Shown here piece by piece: positions 33,901 to 44,428 of a DNA stretch of 64,000 nucleotides. This stretch comes from Otatea glauca. Its lineage: Eukaryota; Streptophyta; Magnoliopsida; Poales; Poaceae. A program made the translations under genes and the position numbers. The notes under the pieces are model-generated. The model was not told the origin of the DNA and made no database searches. It saw nothing but the letters and a program-made list of their open reading frames with translations. Positions within the stretch are counted from its first letter, which is position 1. Each line of letters starts with the position of its first letter. The stretch lies in assembly GCA_036346275.1 (NCBI GenBank), contig CM070730.1, positions 9,486,309 to 9,550,308 on the forward strand, read 5' to 3'.

Positions 33901-36900
33901 CACTTTATATAAAATTCTAGAAAAACATCGCAACCAAATTGAAAAGAATAGGAGACAAAGGATCGCCTTGCCTCAAACCTTTACGGTTTGAAAAACTCAC
34001 TTTCAAGATATTAATTTTAACCCCACGTAACCTCTATCCGAATAGAAAAATCCAGATCGCCATTTGATCCCGAACCTCTCTTAGCCAAAATGTCAAGCAA
34101 AAATTCCAATTAACTTTATCATAGGCTTTTTCATAATCAATTTTGAGCACCGGCCGGTATCCTTATCCCGATGGATTTTATGAATGACTTCATGAGCGAT
34201 TACTACACTCTCAAGAATATATCTGTCTTAATAAAAGCTGTTTGATTTTGCATAATAATCCTGTACAAACAAGGCCAAACTCATTAGTTAAAACTTTCGT
34301 AATAATCTTGTAGCTACAGATTCAACAAACTAATGGGTCTGAGCTGTTTCATATTTCTAGCATTGTTTTCCTTAGGATCACGAGATCCTCGCAAAATTTA
34401 GCCTAAAAGATCTAAATTACCTTTCTCCAAACTCTTAAACATGGCCAACAAATCCTCTTTAATAAGGTTCGAATTTTGATAAAAGATAAAAGGAGCCCAT
34501 CAGGCTGTGGAGCCCCATCGAATAAGATTCAAAACTACTTTTCTCACCTCCTCTTGAGAAAAGGAGCTTCGAATTCTATTTTCCTCTTGAGATCTTATCT
34601 TCCGATTAAAAAAATCATCCCTAAATTGATGTTAATTTTAGCTTCAAACCCAAACAGAGACTTATAGTAATCGTAAGCAATTTTAATCATTTTATCGTTG
34701 TCATGAACCAGCCCTCGTGCCCTTCAAGACAATTAATAAAATTTTTCTCCTTCTTTGGTTGGCAATGACATGAAAATACCTAGTATTTCTATCCCTTCTT
34801 TAATATTTCTTTCCTAGCTCTTTGCTCGCTTTCGTTTCTTCCATATTCCAAATTTTATCCACCTCCCGCTTAATAAAATCAAGTCTATTTTCCTCCTCCA
34901 TGGAGAGATTTCTAGATTCCGAAAGAATGTCAATAGCATCAAGTTCATTCAACAAAAGTTTTTTCCTCTTCTTGGCTAAGGAATCAACATTAATACTCCA
35001 ACCCTTGGTAATTCTCCTAAAATTTCTAATTTTACATTGCCAATTATCAATAGCATCACAACCTCTAGTAGAGATATTCCAGCTTTATAAGCAATCGATT
35101 AAAGTCGTCATGAAGAAGCCACCATTTCTCGAATTTATAATTTGGTTTACCACAATGAGTACCTCTCCGTAATCCCACAGATCGAGTGTGATCACTACCT
35201 ATTCTAGGAAGCGCCGACACCATGGCCAAAGGAAATTCCTCCTCAAAGGTAGTGCTACAAAATACCCTATCAATAACAGACATAACAGGATTGGCCTGAT
35301 TATTAGACCACGTAAAATGTCTACCCGCCAAACGCAATTCCATGAGCCCCCACATATTAATCCAATCATTAAACTTATCACACCACTTGTGATCAACCCT
35401 ACCATTATTTTTATCGATTGGAATCTAACTAGATTAAAGTCACCTCCTAACAAGGAAGGCGATGATCATCCTCAACAAAAATCTCATGCAAATCGAGAGA
35501 TAAAAGCACGCTTGCCTTCTTCATAAGGAGAACCATATCTGATGACCAATCTCCAAACAAATTCATTCTTCTTAGACTTAACCACACAAAGAAATCAAAA
35601 GTCTTTAAAAACAACATGGAGAATTTCCAAAATATCAGAATCAAAGCCAACCAAAATTCCACCTGCAGTGGATTTAGCTGCAAGCCAATGCCAAACAAAA
35701 ATTTTTGAGCCACTAATAGCATTAAGGAATGAAACACTGAAGTTATCTCTCTTTGTTTCTTGAAAACCAACAAAATCAACGTTGTGATTCCTGATAAGAT
35801 CAATTAAACATTGGGTTTTTCCGACTTGCCCCAAACCTCTAACGTTCCAAAACAAACCTCTCATTTTCTACTATTTTTCAAGGGGTGCTTGCCCCGCTTA
35901 TGTTTACCAACTGTGGTCCAGCCTTCCAAGTCAGGAAAGTCCCCAGAAGCCTCCTCCAGAGGCGACGGAGAAGTATATACACAATTGGCACTCAACTCAC
36001 AATCATTAATATCCTCATTAGAAGAAGCTTTAAAATTCACCTTGTCATCTCCCTCAGAGACATTTTCTACGAATTTTTCTAGTCTCATAGCATCAAATTC
36101 TTTACAAACATTAATATTGTCAGATATTTCTAATTCTGAACAACCCATAACAACATCAACTTTATTAGCTAGTAAATTCAAATCAGCAATCGAAAATGCA
36201 TCAAAAGAACTTTTACCTTTAGCACCTTTCGGTTTTGGGCAACATTCCGCATTCTTTTGTTGCAAAGAATGTTTGAGCTTTTTCCAAAATAGAGATTCCC
36301 GATCTTCCAGCCTTTTACTTCTTCTCTTGCTTGAACAGTCCCAGTTCTTCTGTCTTTTCGAATACCTTTATTGTGAAAAGGATCGAGCAAGAGCTTCATT
36401 TTTTTCCCGGATCAACTTCCATATCAATCCTCTCTTGTTTTCCTCTGGTTTCTCAAAACCTTGACCATGCAAAAGCGCAGACTCATAACTTCTGTTTTGT
36501 TCACCTGAAGGAATCAACAGATCAGGCACAATTGTATCTTCAAGTTCTTGAGACCCAATATCAACTCCTTTGAGATCATCCATCTCCTCATCAGAGGTAA
36601 TCATCTCCAAATCTCTGAGCAGCCTGAAACACTTCTCATCATCTACCACTTCATTTGGAAAAGCCTTGTTAGCATTATCTTGGAATAACTGTAACCAAGA
36701 CTTCCTCTCTTTAAAATCGTAACTGGAGCAGATCAGATTCAAACTCGAATCGATCAAGATGACTTCTCAAAGACAACCGATCCCAACTGAGTTTTTACTA
36801 ACTGAATTGTTGATTTGAGAAGATGAAGAAACAGATGGCACTTGCCTAGATGTATTCCCCTGTCCAGTATCCATTTTGTCCAACTTATCTCCTGTTTTAT

Positions 36901-39900
36901 CTTCTTCCTCACCCAAATCATCGAAATCCTCATCATTGTCACTATTTTTGTCACCTTGATCATCCTGCACATTAACCCCAGTTGGCTCTACAACCTCTTC
37001 TTTTCTACCACCAGATTAATCAGGAAAAGGATTCTTTCAAATTTCATCATCCTTTGAAGAGGGATTTTAGAAGGATCTCTACAAGCAATCTGCAGTCTCA
37101 CCACTTCATAGAAGTTCTTAAACATACCAGTCCAATCAACATTAAGAAGAATACCAAAACAAGAAGCAATTTGAATAAAAACTTTCCAAGTACACCATTT
37201 AGGCGGGATACCTCTCACTTGAACCCAGACATCCTGAAGTTCTTCAAAACTATCCAGATCTCCTTTCCAGGCTTCAATATACACAGTTACCCCAGCTTTG
37301 TTAAGATTGAAACTAGGAAGCAAAGCTAGGTCAGTCACTTTTTTGTGTGGAGGGAAACGAACCAGAAACCTAAAATCTTCCAATTGTCTGACTTGCCAAG
37401 GCCAATTAGCATCAAAGATGTCTGCTAAGTTCTTTTCTAACTCTACCAGAGTAATCTCTCCCTGATCAATAGTAATGATCCCACAGTTACTAAATCTGAA
37501 AACAACACTTCTACTGGTTTCAGGAACTTCCAAATGAAAAAAACCCAGTCCATTAGCAGCACTCCCCAGATATCTAGCAGATTGATGTGGCATCTTACGA
37601 ACCGGACAAAACTCCACCTGATGCCCAGCCTCTTCACAGATGAAACACAGTTTTGGATTCTTGCAATTACCCACCAAATGACCCGGTTCACCACAGTTAT
37701 AACATAGGGATATAGAAGAAAATGCCTCATTAAATCTACATGCAAGCTTTATATTTATAGACAAGACTATTCAAAAAATAAACCTTACAAACTTGGACGG
37801 GGGAGTACTAGATTTGGGGTTTTAGGTTGTGTTGATTAACTCATTGATGATAGTGTAGGTGTTTGTGTGAAACCATTATATTTCCTGGATTTAAGATAGG
37901 TAAAGCTTACTATTGTTGGATCATGTTATTAGAGTATGCGGTTACTTGCAGTTGCAGGGGCCATTTGTTAGAAAGTGCTTGCGATTATTAATTAGCATGA
38001 TTTTGATTAATATGATGTGTCCATGCGATAGCTTAGAACTTTTAGTTGCGGGCCTGCGGTAGTTAGGCTATTGTTTTGCTTATGGACTCTATGCTGGTTA
38101 AGTGTTTATAGTAAGATTCTCTCTCACCTTAGAACATTATTGCCTCCTGAGTCCTGACAGAAAGTTAAGTTTGATTGTTTTGGAAGTGTTGTGTTGTCGT
38201 GACTGTTTCAAGGGTTTGGAATGTTTACAGTTTGATAGCTTGAATTAGATGTTGCTGTTACTATTTGAGGTAGCAATCATAACAAGTTTAATGTCAACCA
38301 CTGTAGAGAACACTTTATATCCTTCCCTTTTTTGTTATGTATATGTGCATATCATAAAAGTAATCAAGAACAGGAAAGTCCATGGCAACCTTCACAACTT
38401 TTTCTATCAACCTACTTATAGTGGCTTATTTGGTTCCATTTGCTACAGGGAATGGGATTTTAAAGTGGATCTGAGAGATGGAATTGGTAATGCGAATTTA
38501 GTTTCAATTCCCATTCTCTTGTTTGGTTACAATGATATTTTTGATGGGATTTAAGTTGGAGTTGTTTTTTGTACTCAATTTCACTTCACATTCCCCTTAA
38601 ACAATTGATATTGGACAGAGTCTCCCTTGGTATTAAATTGGTGGGAGTTGGATCCTCAAATTCCCAACCCCAAACTCCCTCAAATCCTGTACCCAACAAC
38701 CAAACAACCCTTGATTTCCCATTTCTTCCCACCAATTTGCACGAACTCAACACACTGTGTTGTTTCCTTGTAAGATTTGAACAAGGTGCTGCCAGTGTGG
38801 TACTTATGGGGTTAGTTATGTTCGCACCATATAGTCCCCATGGAAATTAAGTTAACCCACATCCCAAACTCACCACAGAATCAAGAAAAGAGTATTGGAG
38901 GCATGGTTATTAAATTGTCATTTAAGCGTTGCTTAACCTGTAAAGCAGTCCATGGGGCTGCGCCACACCGTCGCTTTGCCGGAGAAGGGTATGGCGTTCG
39001 CCTTACGGCAGTGGCGTCTCTAATGCGTCGTATGGCGTTGTGGTGGACTGAGGCGGATGCCATGCTTCCTTTGCTCCGACGTAGGAGCCACCGCGCTGCG
39101 TCTCCTCCTCTACTCTGATGGGAGCCTCCTCTGCTCCAGCGCTGCCGTCGCCTCTGCTCCAGTGGCCAGATCCAGCCATCAAGTACGGTTCCCCACCACC
39201 ACTGTCCTTTCTCCTCTCCACTCCCCTCGTCGCCCCTGTCGACCACCCCCTCATCTCCAGAGTCCAAATCCGCCTATCTCCTCTAGTCCTGACCCCCTTC
39301 ATCTCTCCTGTCGGCCTCCCTTTGCCCTGCAGCTGCTCTACTCTGCCTCCGCCTTGTAGCTGCTTTGCTCCCCCTCTGCCTCTGTAGCTGCTCAGCCTCC
39401 CCTCGTATGTAGTATGCCTATGTGGATTGAGGACTGACTGACTGAGGAGGAATGACCGAAAGAGGATATATTCATATATATGTATTGAGGACTGAGGAGA
39501 AATACCGATTGAGGACTGTGTGCTACTAGCTACTGCTCAATGCTCTCAATTATGCTGCTATACTAGGTTAGGATGTGCGTGTGGCGTCGCCTTGTCGCGC
39601 GTCTTAAGCGCTTTGATAGTAAAAAGGTGGTGAGTCGTCTCACCTCACCTTATTGCTTTAATAACCTTGAATAGAGGTTTTCTAAACTAAAGGTTCCTTT
39701 TGAAAAAAAAAGAATGTTGTTCTAATGAGTAATCTATGTCCCAGACTCACACCTCATTTTCCATGCAATCATTAAAGTTAGTTTTTGATACTCTTGTGCT
39801 GATTCCGCACCGTCATAAATTGTTTTGTGCACATTCACAGGTCCTTCCATGTAGATAAATATTCAGAGATATACAATGATATCAAGTATTTTTGCTTGAC

Positions 39901-42198
39901 TTTGCACTTGATTACTACTAGTAGTAGGTGCATTTTTTTTCTTCTAGATAACCACATTGACAGTTGAAAAAAAAATGAGGTTCATCCACTTAGCCCAATC
40001 AGCTCATTATTGGATATACTGTAAGAAGGCTGTCGATAAATATGTGCTTTATTACTTCAAATTTGTTATACTTGCCTTCCATTTCGTGTCTATATTGTAG
40101 TCTGTAGAACTCATAATGCAGACATTCTTTCTCATTATACAATAATACAATCGTCTGGTCTGATGATTCAATGTTGATTTATTCCCATGGGTGATGCTAC
40201 AGCTGGTTACCACAGGTGTCATTTTTGTTAGGACTAATGTTGTGTTCTAAAAATGTATGATTCTAGAGTAAAATGTTGTGTGATATTCTTGTGTTTTCCT
40301 TTCCTGCATTTGTGCATCATGTGCAATAATACCACTGGAGCTTAAAATTATAATAGATCTCGCATCATTTCCATAGTAGGTTGCACTTCTTACCTAACAG
40401 TAGAGTGAAATATAATCTAGTTAACATTAGTCATTAACTGATCCAAAGCTCTTTAGGCTTTGTTATTATTCTGCAATATGTTTCCTATATATTTGGCCTA
40501 TGACAGCATCAGAATGTTTCATTATGTCATATATACAGTTGGTCATTATTGCTCATGCATTTTCATTTTATGTTCCAAAGATTGAGGGGCCCAAATCACC
40601 TGAAGAGATGATAACAATCCTTCAACGTGTGGTTGAAGAGTGCACCACATCACTTGTTGCTGCCAGAATTGAAGCTGAAGAGAGACTAAACAATCAACGT
40701 TTGCGTGAGGAACAAGATGTCGCTTACAGAGCTGCACTTGAAGCTGATCAGGTATGTAACGTATGTTAAGGCGTTAAGCTATATAGGCCCTATCCATCCT
40801 TATATTGTTGTTACTTTTATAGACGAGTTTGCGTCCCTATGTAATACTCCCTCTGTTTCAAAATTTAAGGCATATATTTTTTCCAATCTTGTTTCAAAAT
40901 TGCCCTCATTTATCTGCTCCCTCTCTTCCGCATTTATGTATGCACCTTTACACAAGCTATTCTCTCTCTTATTCCCAAGACATAACACCAGGATATCATG
41001 GTCATTCATCTACCATTCTCTCGATCGTATAACCTACTTAATCCGTATGACCAGATAAAATACTCCTTATAAAAAAGAGACGGAGTAATTAGAAAGTAAG
41101 ATGGGTCAACATGTTGTAACTCGTTGGTTTTCCGTCAATAAAGGGTGCCGTACCTTCATTAAGTACCATATTTGTGCATGATGTACTGGTGCAGTAATAC
41201 ATCAATTTAGGTGCTGATTCCAATAGATTGTAGAAACATGCAGCTAAATTTTCTGCTACTATTGGAATGTTTTAATGATAGGCACTAATTTAATCACGCG
41301 GTTCTTTTTGTAAAATTACTAGGCTAGGGAACGCCAAAGGAGAGAGGAACAGGAAAGACGTGAAAGAGAGGCTGCAGAGGCCGAGAGAAAGTGTAAAGAA
41401 GAAGATGAAGCTCAAGCAAGGGCAGCCCAAGAAGCTGCTGAAAAGGAAGCTGCACTTGCAAGGAGGCGGCAAGAGAAGGCTATGGCTCTTGGAGCTGAAC
41501 CTGAGAAAGGACCTGACGTTACTCGAGTATGTTTAATGTTCTTTGTTCATCTTTCTTTAACAACCTTTTACCAATTCTTGCTCTAGGATGATATGCTTAG
41601 AACCACATCTTTCTGCTTTTGGAAGCATTTTCTACTCTTGTTGACCACTGAGTATAAATGTTGTACCTGGAACTTTTCTGTTTCTAATAGCATATCTTAG
41701 ACTGCATTTTCTACTGATGCATAAAGCTTTACTAAGATTCCCTCATTTCTCTCTAGTTACTTGTTAGCTTTGAACAAAAGGCTTGATAGGAACGATAGTG
41801 CCTGAATTTGATATTTCTACCTACACATGGCCTGCATTCTCTACATAGGAATTATGTGAAACTAACTAGTGTAACAATTTCATCAGCGGTCTTACTATAT
41901 AGCATGTAACACCTTCTCTGTGCAAATTCTTTGAAACTAACTGGGAGCCATGTTGATAATTTTGCAGGTTCTTATAAGATTTCCAACTGGAGAGCGCAAA
42001 GAAAGGAGATTCCATTGTTCCACCACCGTCACCTCCCTATATGATTATGTTGATTCCTTGGATTGCTTGAAAGCAGAAAAGTACAGCCTAGTTTCAAATT
42101 TCCCTCGGGTAACATATGGTCCAGAAAAGCACTCCCTGACACTGGAGGAAGCAGGCTTGCATCCGCAAGCAAGCTTGTTTATCGAGATAGAACAATGA
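30985..42198 (+). CDS. PUX10-like: UBX-domain protein of the FAF2/UBXD8 type (plant PUX10-like)
   Basis: Four exons join in frame: 30985-31773, 40581-40751, 41323-41526 and 41968-42198, giving 464 residues. Residues 8-42 form a UBA-like helix bundle (DLCTEILAAHNWDLQLAVSS). A Pro-rich linker leads to a hydrophobic hairpin at about 86-125 (LVTLPFYVVSGGVGLVAGSI...WVAGGVL), the kind that inserts in the ER or lipid-droplet membrane. A thioredoxin-like UAS domain follows (YKLLFVYLHS...FCGGCLC...FIDENFVAWGGS). Then comes a Glu/Arg/Ala coiled coil (about 295-385) and a C-terminal UBX domain with the NFPRVTYG loop that contacts the CDC48 N-domain. Family knowledge: these proteins recruit CDC48/p97 for ER-associated and lipid-droplet protein degradation. 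Intron 1 is 8.8 kb because of nested transposons; the reading frame is intact. Confidence 0.93.
32031..37770 (-). mobile_element. Near-full-length L1-type LINE in intron 1 of the UBX gene
   Basis: On the minus strand, ORF1 (from about 37764) has a DUF4283-like region and two zinc knuckles (CYNCGEPGHLVGNC, CFICEEAGHQVEFC); after frameshifts its acidic tail runs to 35861. ORF2 starts at 35864 with the endonuclease motif MRGLFWNVRGLGQ and VDFVGFQETK, contains the RT catalytic YADD at 33835-33824, and ends in a zf-RVT-like region near 32722. A T run at about 32031-32037 is the poly(A) side. Multiple frameshifts make it inactive. Confidence 0.85.
36988..37764 (-). pseudogene. LINE ORF1 protein (zinc-knuckle, nucleic-acid binding)
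   Basis: A 258-residue open frame with two CCHC zinc knuckles near its N-terminus. A long DUF4283-like segment follows (VELEKNLADIFDANWPWQVR; VWVQVRGIPPKWCTWKVFIQ). In plant L1 elements this protein coats the LINE RNA. The order with the knuckles first is unusual, because they normally follow DUF4283. The first Met at 37764 may therefore not be the true start, and the frame is cut at 36988. Confidence 0.7.
37806..40580 (+). other. Rest of intron 1 of the UBX gene, with two weak TIR-element candidates
   Basis: No exon is seen here. At about 38419-38706 the ends GGCTTATTTGGTTCC and CCAAACAACC look like a short TIR element. At about 38903-39675 the ends ATGGTTATTAAA and TTTAATAACCTT are inverted and flank a GC-rich core. 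Neither has a clean target duplication. Confidence 0.45.
40847..41085. mobile_element. Stowaway MITE in intron 2 of the UBX gene
   Basis: TA|CTCCCTCTGTTTCAAAATTT at the left and AAAGAGACGGAG|TA at the right are canonical Stowaway ends with a TA target site. It is 239 bp, AT-rich and has no ORF. It lies between exons 2 and 3 without touching splice sites. Confidence 0.88.
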
Positions 42199-43122
42199 AC
42201 GTCTTAGATTTTTTGAGTTATCAAGTGAAACTTTCAAGTGTAGGTTCTCCTTTTACATTTTATTTAACAACAGTGGGGGACTTCCGGTCGTATGACATTA
42301 TAGTTAGAGATGACTTAGATCCAAATGCTTCTTTTATGCTTCTCATTTATTTAATAAATTCACGTTCAGCCAGATCAATTGACCGTGGCAAACTGGCAAT
42401 GTTTTGTATCTGTTAAGTTTGTGACTACGTTTTTATCCTTATATTCTCATAGTCTCAACAGTTCTGACTTCTGAGAGGTAAATCCTTGTGTTCAAGTGAT
42501 AATTTGAAGAAATAGGCGAGATGATCGAGCGATGGAATTGGTGATTTTGGTCAGCAATTTTGCTGGTCCTTGTAGTCTATACGGGCCAGTGGTTTTACTT
42601 TAGTAAACAGTTGCGCCTTCGTCGAAGTAAGACCTTGCACAGATAATATACTAAGCTACAAAGCGTCCGCTATTTGTTCCGCTGATCGGGTTTGCGCATG
42701 GTGTAATGGCAGCCTATATTGGTGTACAAGAGTTGCACTTGAAAGCATAGTTTGTGGAGAATGGAGCAAATTTATCAGATGTTCCATGTAACATATTACA
42801 AATTTACAATCATCAAGGTGTACAAGAACTGCAATTGAAACCATAGTTTGCGGAGAATGGAGCTAATTTATCAGATGTTCCATGTGATGTTACAAATTTA
42901 CAATCATCAAGGTATTACAATTATTTTACGGAAGTGCTAACAACGTGGTACCTGATTTTCTCTCGCGACCTCAACCGTTGATGCATTTCGGGTTGCTGCT
43001 CTAGCGGCGGCAAGGAAGCATTTTCGGTGAGCTTCGTCAGTCGAGATTCACCAAATTAGGGTTTTAGGATTCACTAGGACCCGACCTTAACGACAACCAT
43101 TAGCGAGGGGGCTTGAGGGGAG
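42199..43122. other. 3' flank of the UBX gene, with a tandem duplication
   Basis: This is probably the 3' UTR and downstream region. A direct tandem repeat lies at 42721-42816 (96 bp) and 42817-42910 (94 bp), both starting GGTGTACAAGA and ending CAATCATCAA, with few differences. Nothing else is recognisable. Confidence 0.7.
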
Positions 43123-43551
43123 TAGGAATGGTAATCGGGTGCGGCAGGTATTGATGGTACTTGTTTATACTTATGCCTGTCAGTCAAAATCTTTCTCATA
43201 GGTATACCACGAAGAGTGGCGGGCGAAGAATCTCGCTCATTCCTGATGCCACGGGTACCTAATACCTCCGGGTGCATACCCGTTTACCCGTTACTATCAA
43301 CAATCCTTCCAACCAAAGGGCACAAATCACAAATTACTAGTATGAGGTATCACAAATTGAATTATGACCCCACATATCAGTAGAAGATGGCATGGTACGG
43401 GTGGAGCTCCCCTATACCTATATTCGTTTGCCCGTCAGACAAAGTTTGGCCCCTATTAACATGCCCTCAACAACAAAAGAGGAATATATCCACCTTTATT
43501 AGGGTTTTTATCCGTGGGTACATGGGTAATCGGGTAAGATTGCCATCCCTA
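43123..43551. mobile_element. hAT-like element with TAGGRATGGYAATC ends
   Basis: The left end TAGGAATGGTAATCGGGT and the right end ACCCGATT..GATTGCCATCCCTA type are inverted. The interior has repeated (T)ACCCG/CGGGTA words. The same ends and internal words occur at 44429-47385. The 8-bp flanks do not match well, so this copy is old or its ends are slightly misplaced. Confidence 0.6.
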
Positions 43552-43875
43552 TAATAGAGCACAATGACACACAGGTGGAGGTTGCTGGTGGGGTGTATAG
43601 GTGAGAGGAGGGAGGAGTGTTGGCAGCTCAGTATCAGGTTTATGACTCATGCATCTTGGTAGTCCAAAATGTACATAATATTCGGGAGGAAACAAGTATC
43701 GGATGTCTAGAGAGACTGATTAAATTTATCTACTGGGATCTATCTCGCACTAATTCAGTATCCAGAAAAACTGGATCAAATCACACCTGTTACAAGTTAT
43801 AACATAGATTTTCTATCCAGAGTTTTCAAAATCTCTTTTCTTAGCAACGTATAAATACCGACTTAACCCGTCATA

Positions 43876-44004
43876 CATAAAAGGAGTAGTCTCCCAACCC
43901 AGAGCTACTTTCCCATATTCCGAATTCAAGGGTTTCAATAAACTATCCGCACGAGGTCTTCTTGGCCTAGGTCTAGAACTATTTTCAATGGTTTTTGTAG
44001 CCAT
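43876..44004 (-). pseudogene. psbH: psbH fragment (plastid origin)
   Basis: Forty-three residues from the ATG at 44004, with SLLKPLNSEYGKVALGW and TTPFM, match the stromal N-terminus of photosystem II protein H. The reading then turns to unrelated residues just where the membrane helix should begin, so the piece is non-functional. Confidence 0.85.
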
Positions 44005-44107
44005 AAATTCTATTTAATCATTGGTGTTTACTTTGTATACTATTCTGTTGTAGTCGTAAATACACGATCTTTTCGTAGATCCATTGTAATCTTGAAATTC
44101 TATAAAA

Positions 44108-44165
44108 ATGGAAACAACAACTTTAGTCGCCATCTCCATATCTGGTTTACTTGTAGCTTTATTGG
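44108..44165 (+). pseudogene. psbN: psbN fragment (plastid origin)
   Basis: METTTLVAISISGLLV matches the start of plastid PsbN apart from one residue; similarity fades within a few residues afterwards. It diverges from the psbH fragment as in chloroplast DNA. Confidence 0.8.
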
Positions 44166-44428
44166 GTATGCTAGAGAAATTTTATGGTACCTTATACTGG
44201 TAGTATATGGTAGTATATAGTGCGTAGTAGAAATCAGATTCAGTTGTTGATTTGTTAAGAGTATTTCTACTACTTTACTACAAGAGGAAGTATAAATAAA
44301 TTGTAGCTAATCTGATCCATTGGATTGAAAAGAATTAACGGTTCATATTGAAAAAGAATGAACGATTCATATTTAATTTAGTGTAGCATAAAATAGCTTT
44401 TAAAAAAACGTCGGCTGAGTGCCGGAAC

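Larger units (their letters stand above)
31853..37805. mobile_element. Stowaway-like (Tc1/mariner) MITE split by a LINE
   Basis: The left end TA|CTTCCTCTGTCCAAAAAT and the right end TTGGACGGGGGAG|TA are matching Stowaway termini with a TA target site. About 180 bp of the MITE lies at 31853-32030 and about 40 bp at 37765-37805; the L1 element between them explains the unusual span. Confidence 0.7.
43870..44165. other. Nuclear insertion of chloroplast DNA (psbH-psbN region)
   Basis: A minus-strand reading gives the N-terminus of chloroplast psbH, and the adjacent plus strand gives the N-terminus of psbN. This is the divergent arrangement of these two genes in the plastid psbB operon region. 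The roughly 100 bp between the start codons would be the plastid intergenic region. Both genes lose similarity within a few dozen codons. Confidence 0.85.

Noticed and set aside
38881..39267. A 128-codon minus frame rich in Arg/Gly/Trp
   Set aside because: It lies in the GC-rich core of a probable TIR element in an intron and has simple composition and no domain.
43813..44004. psbH as a working nuclear gene
   Set aside because: Only the first ~43 residues match, with no transmembrane helix and no transit peptide; it is a plastid DNA insertion.
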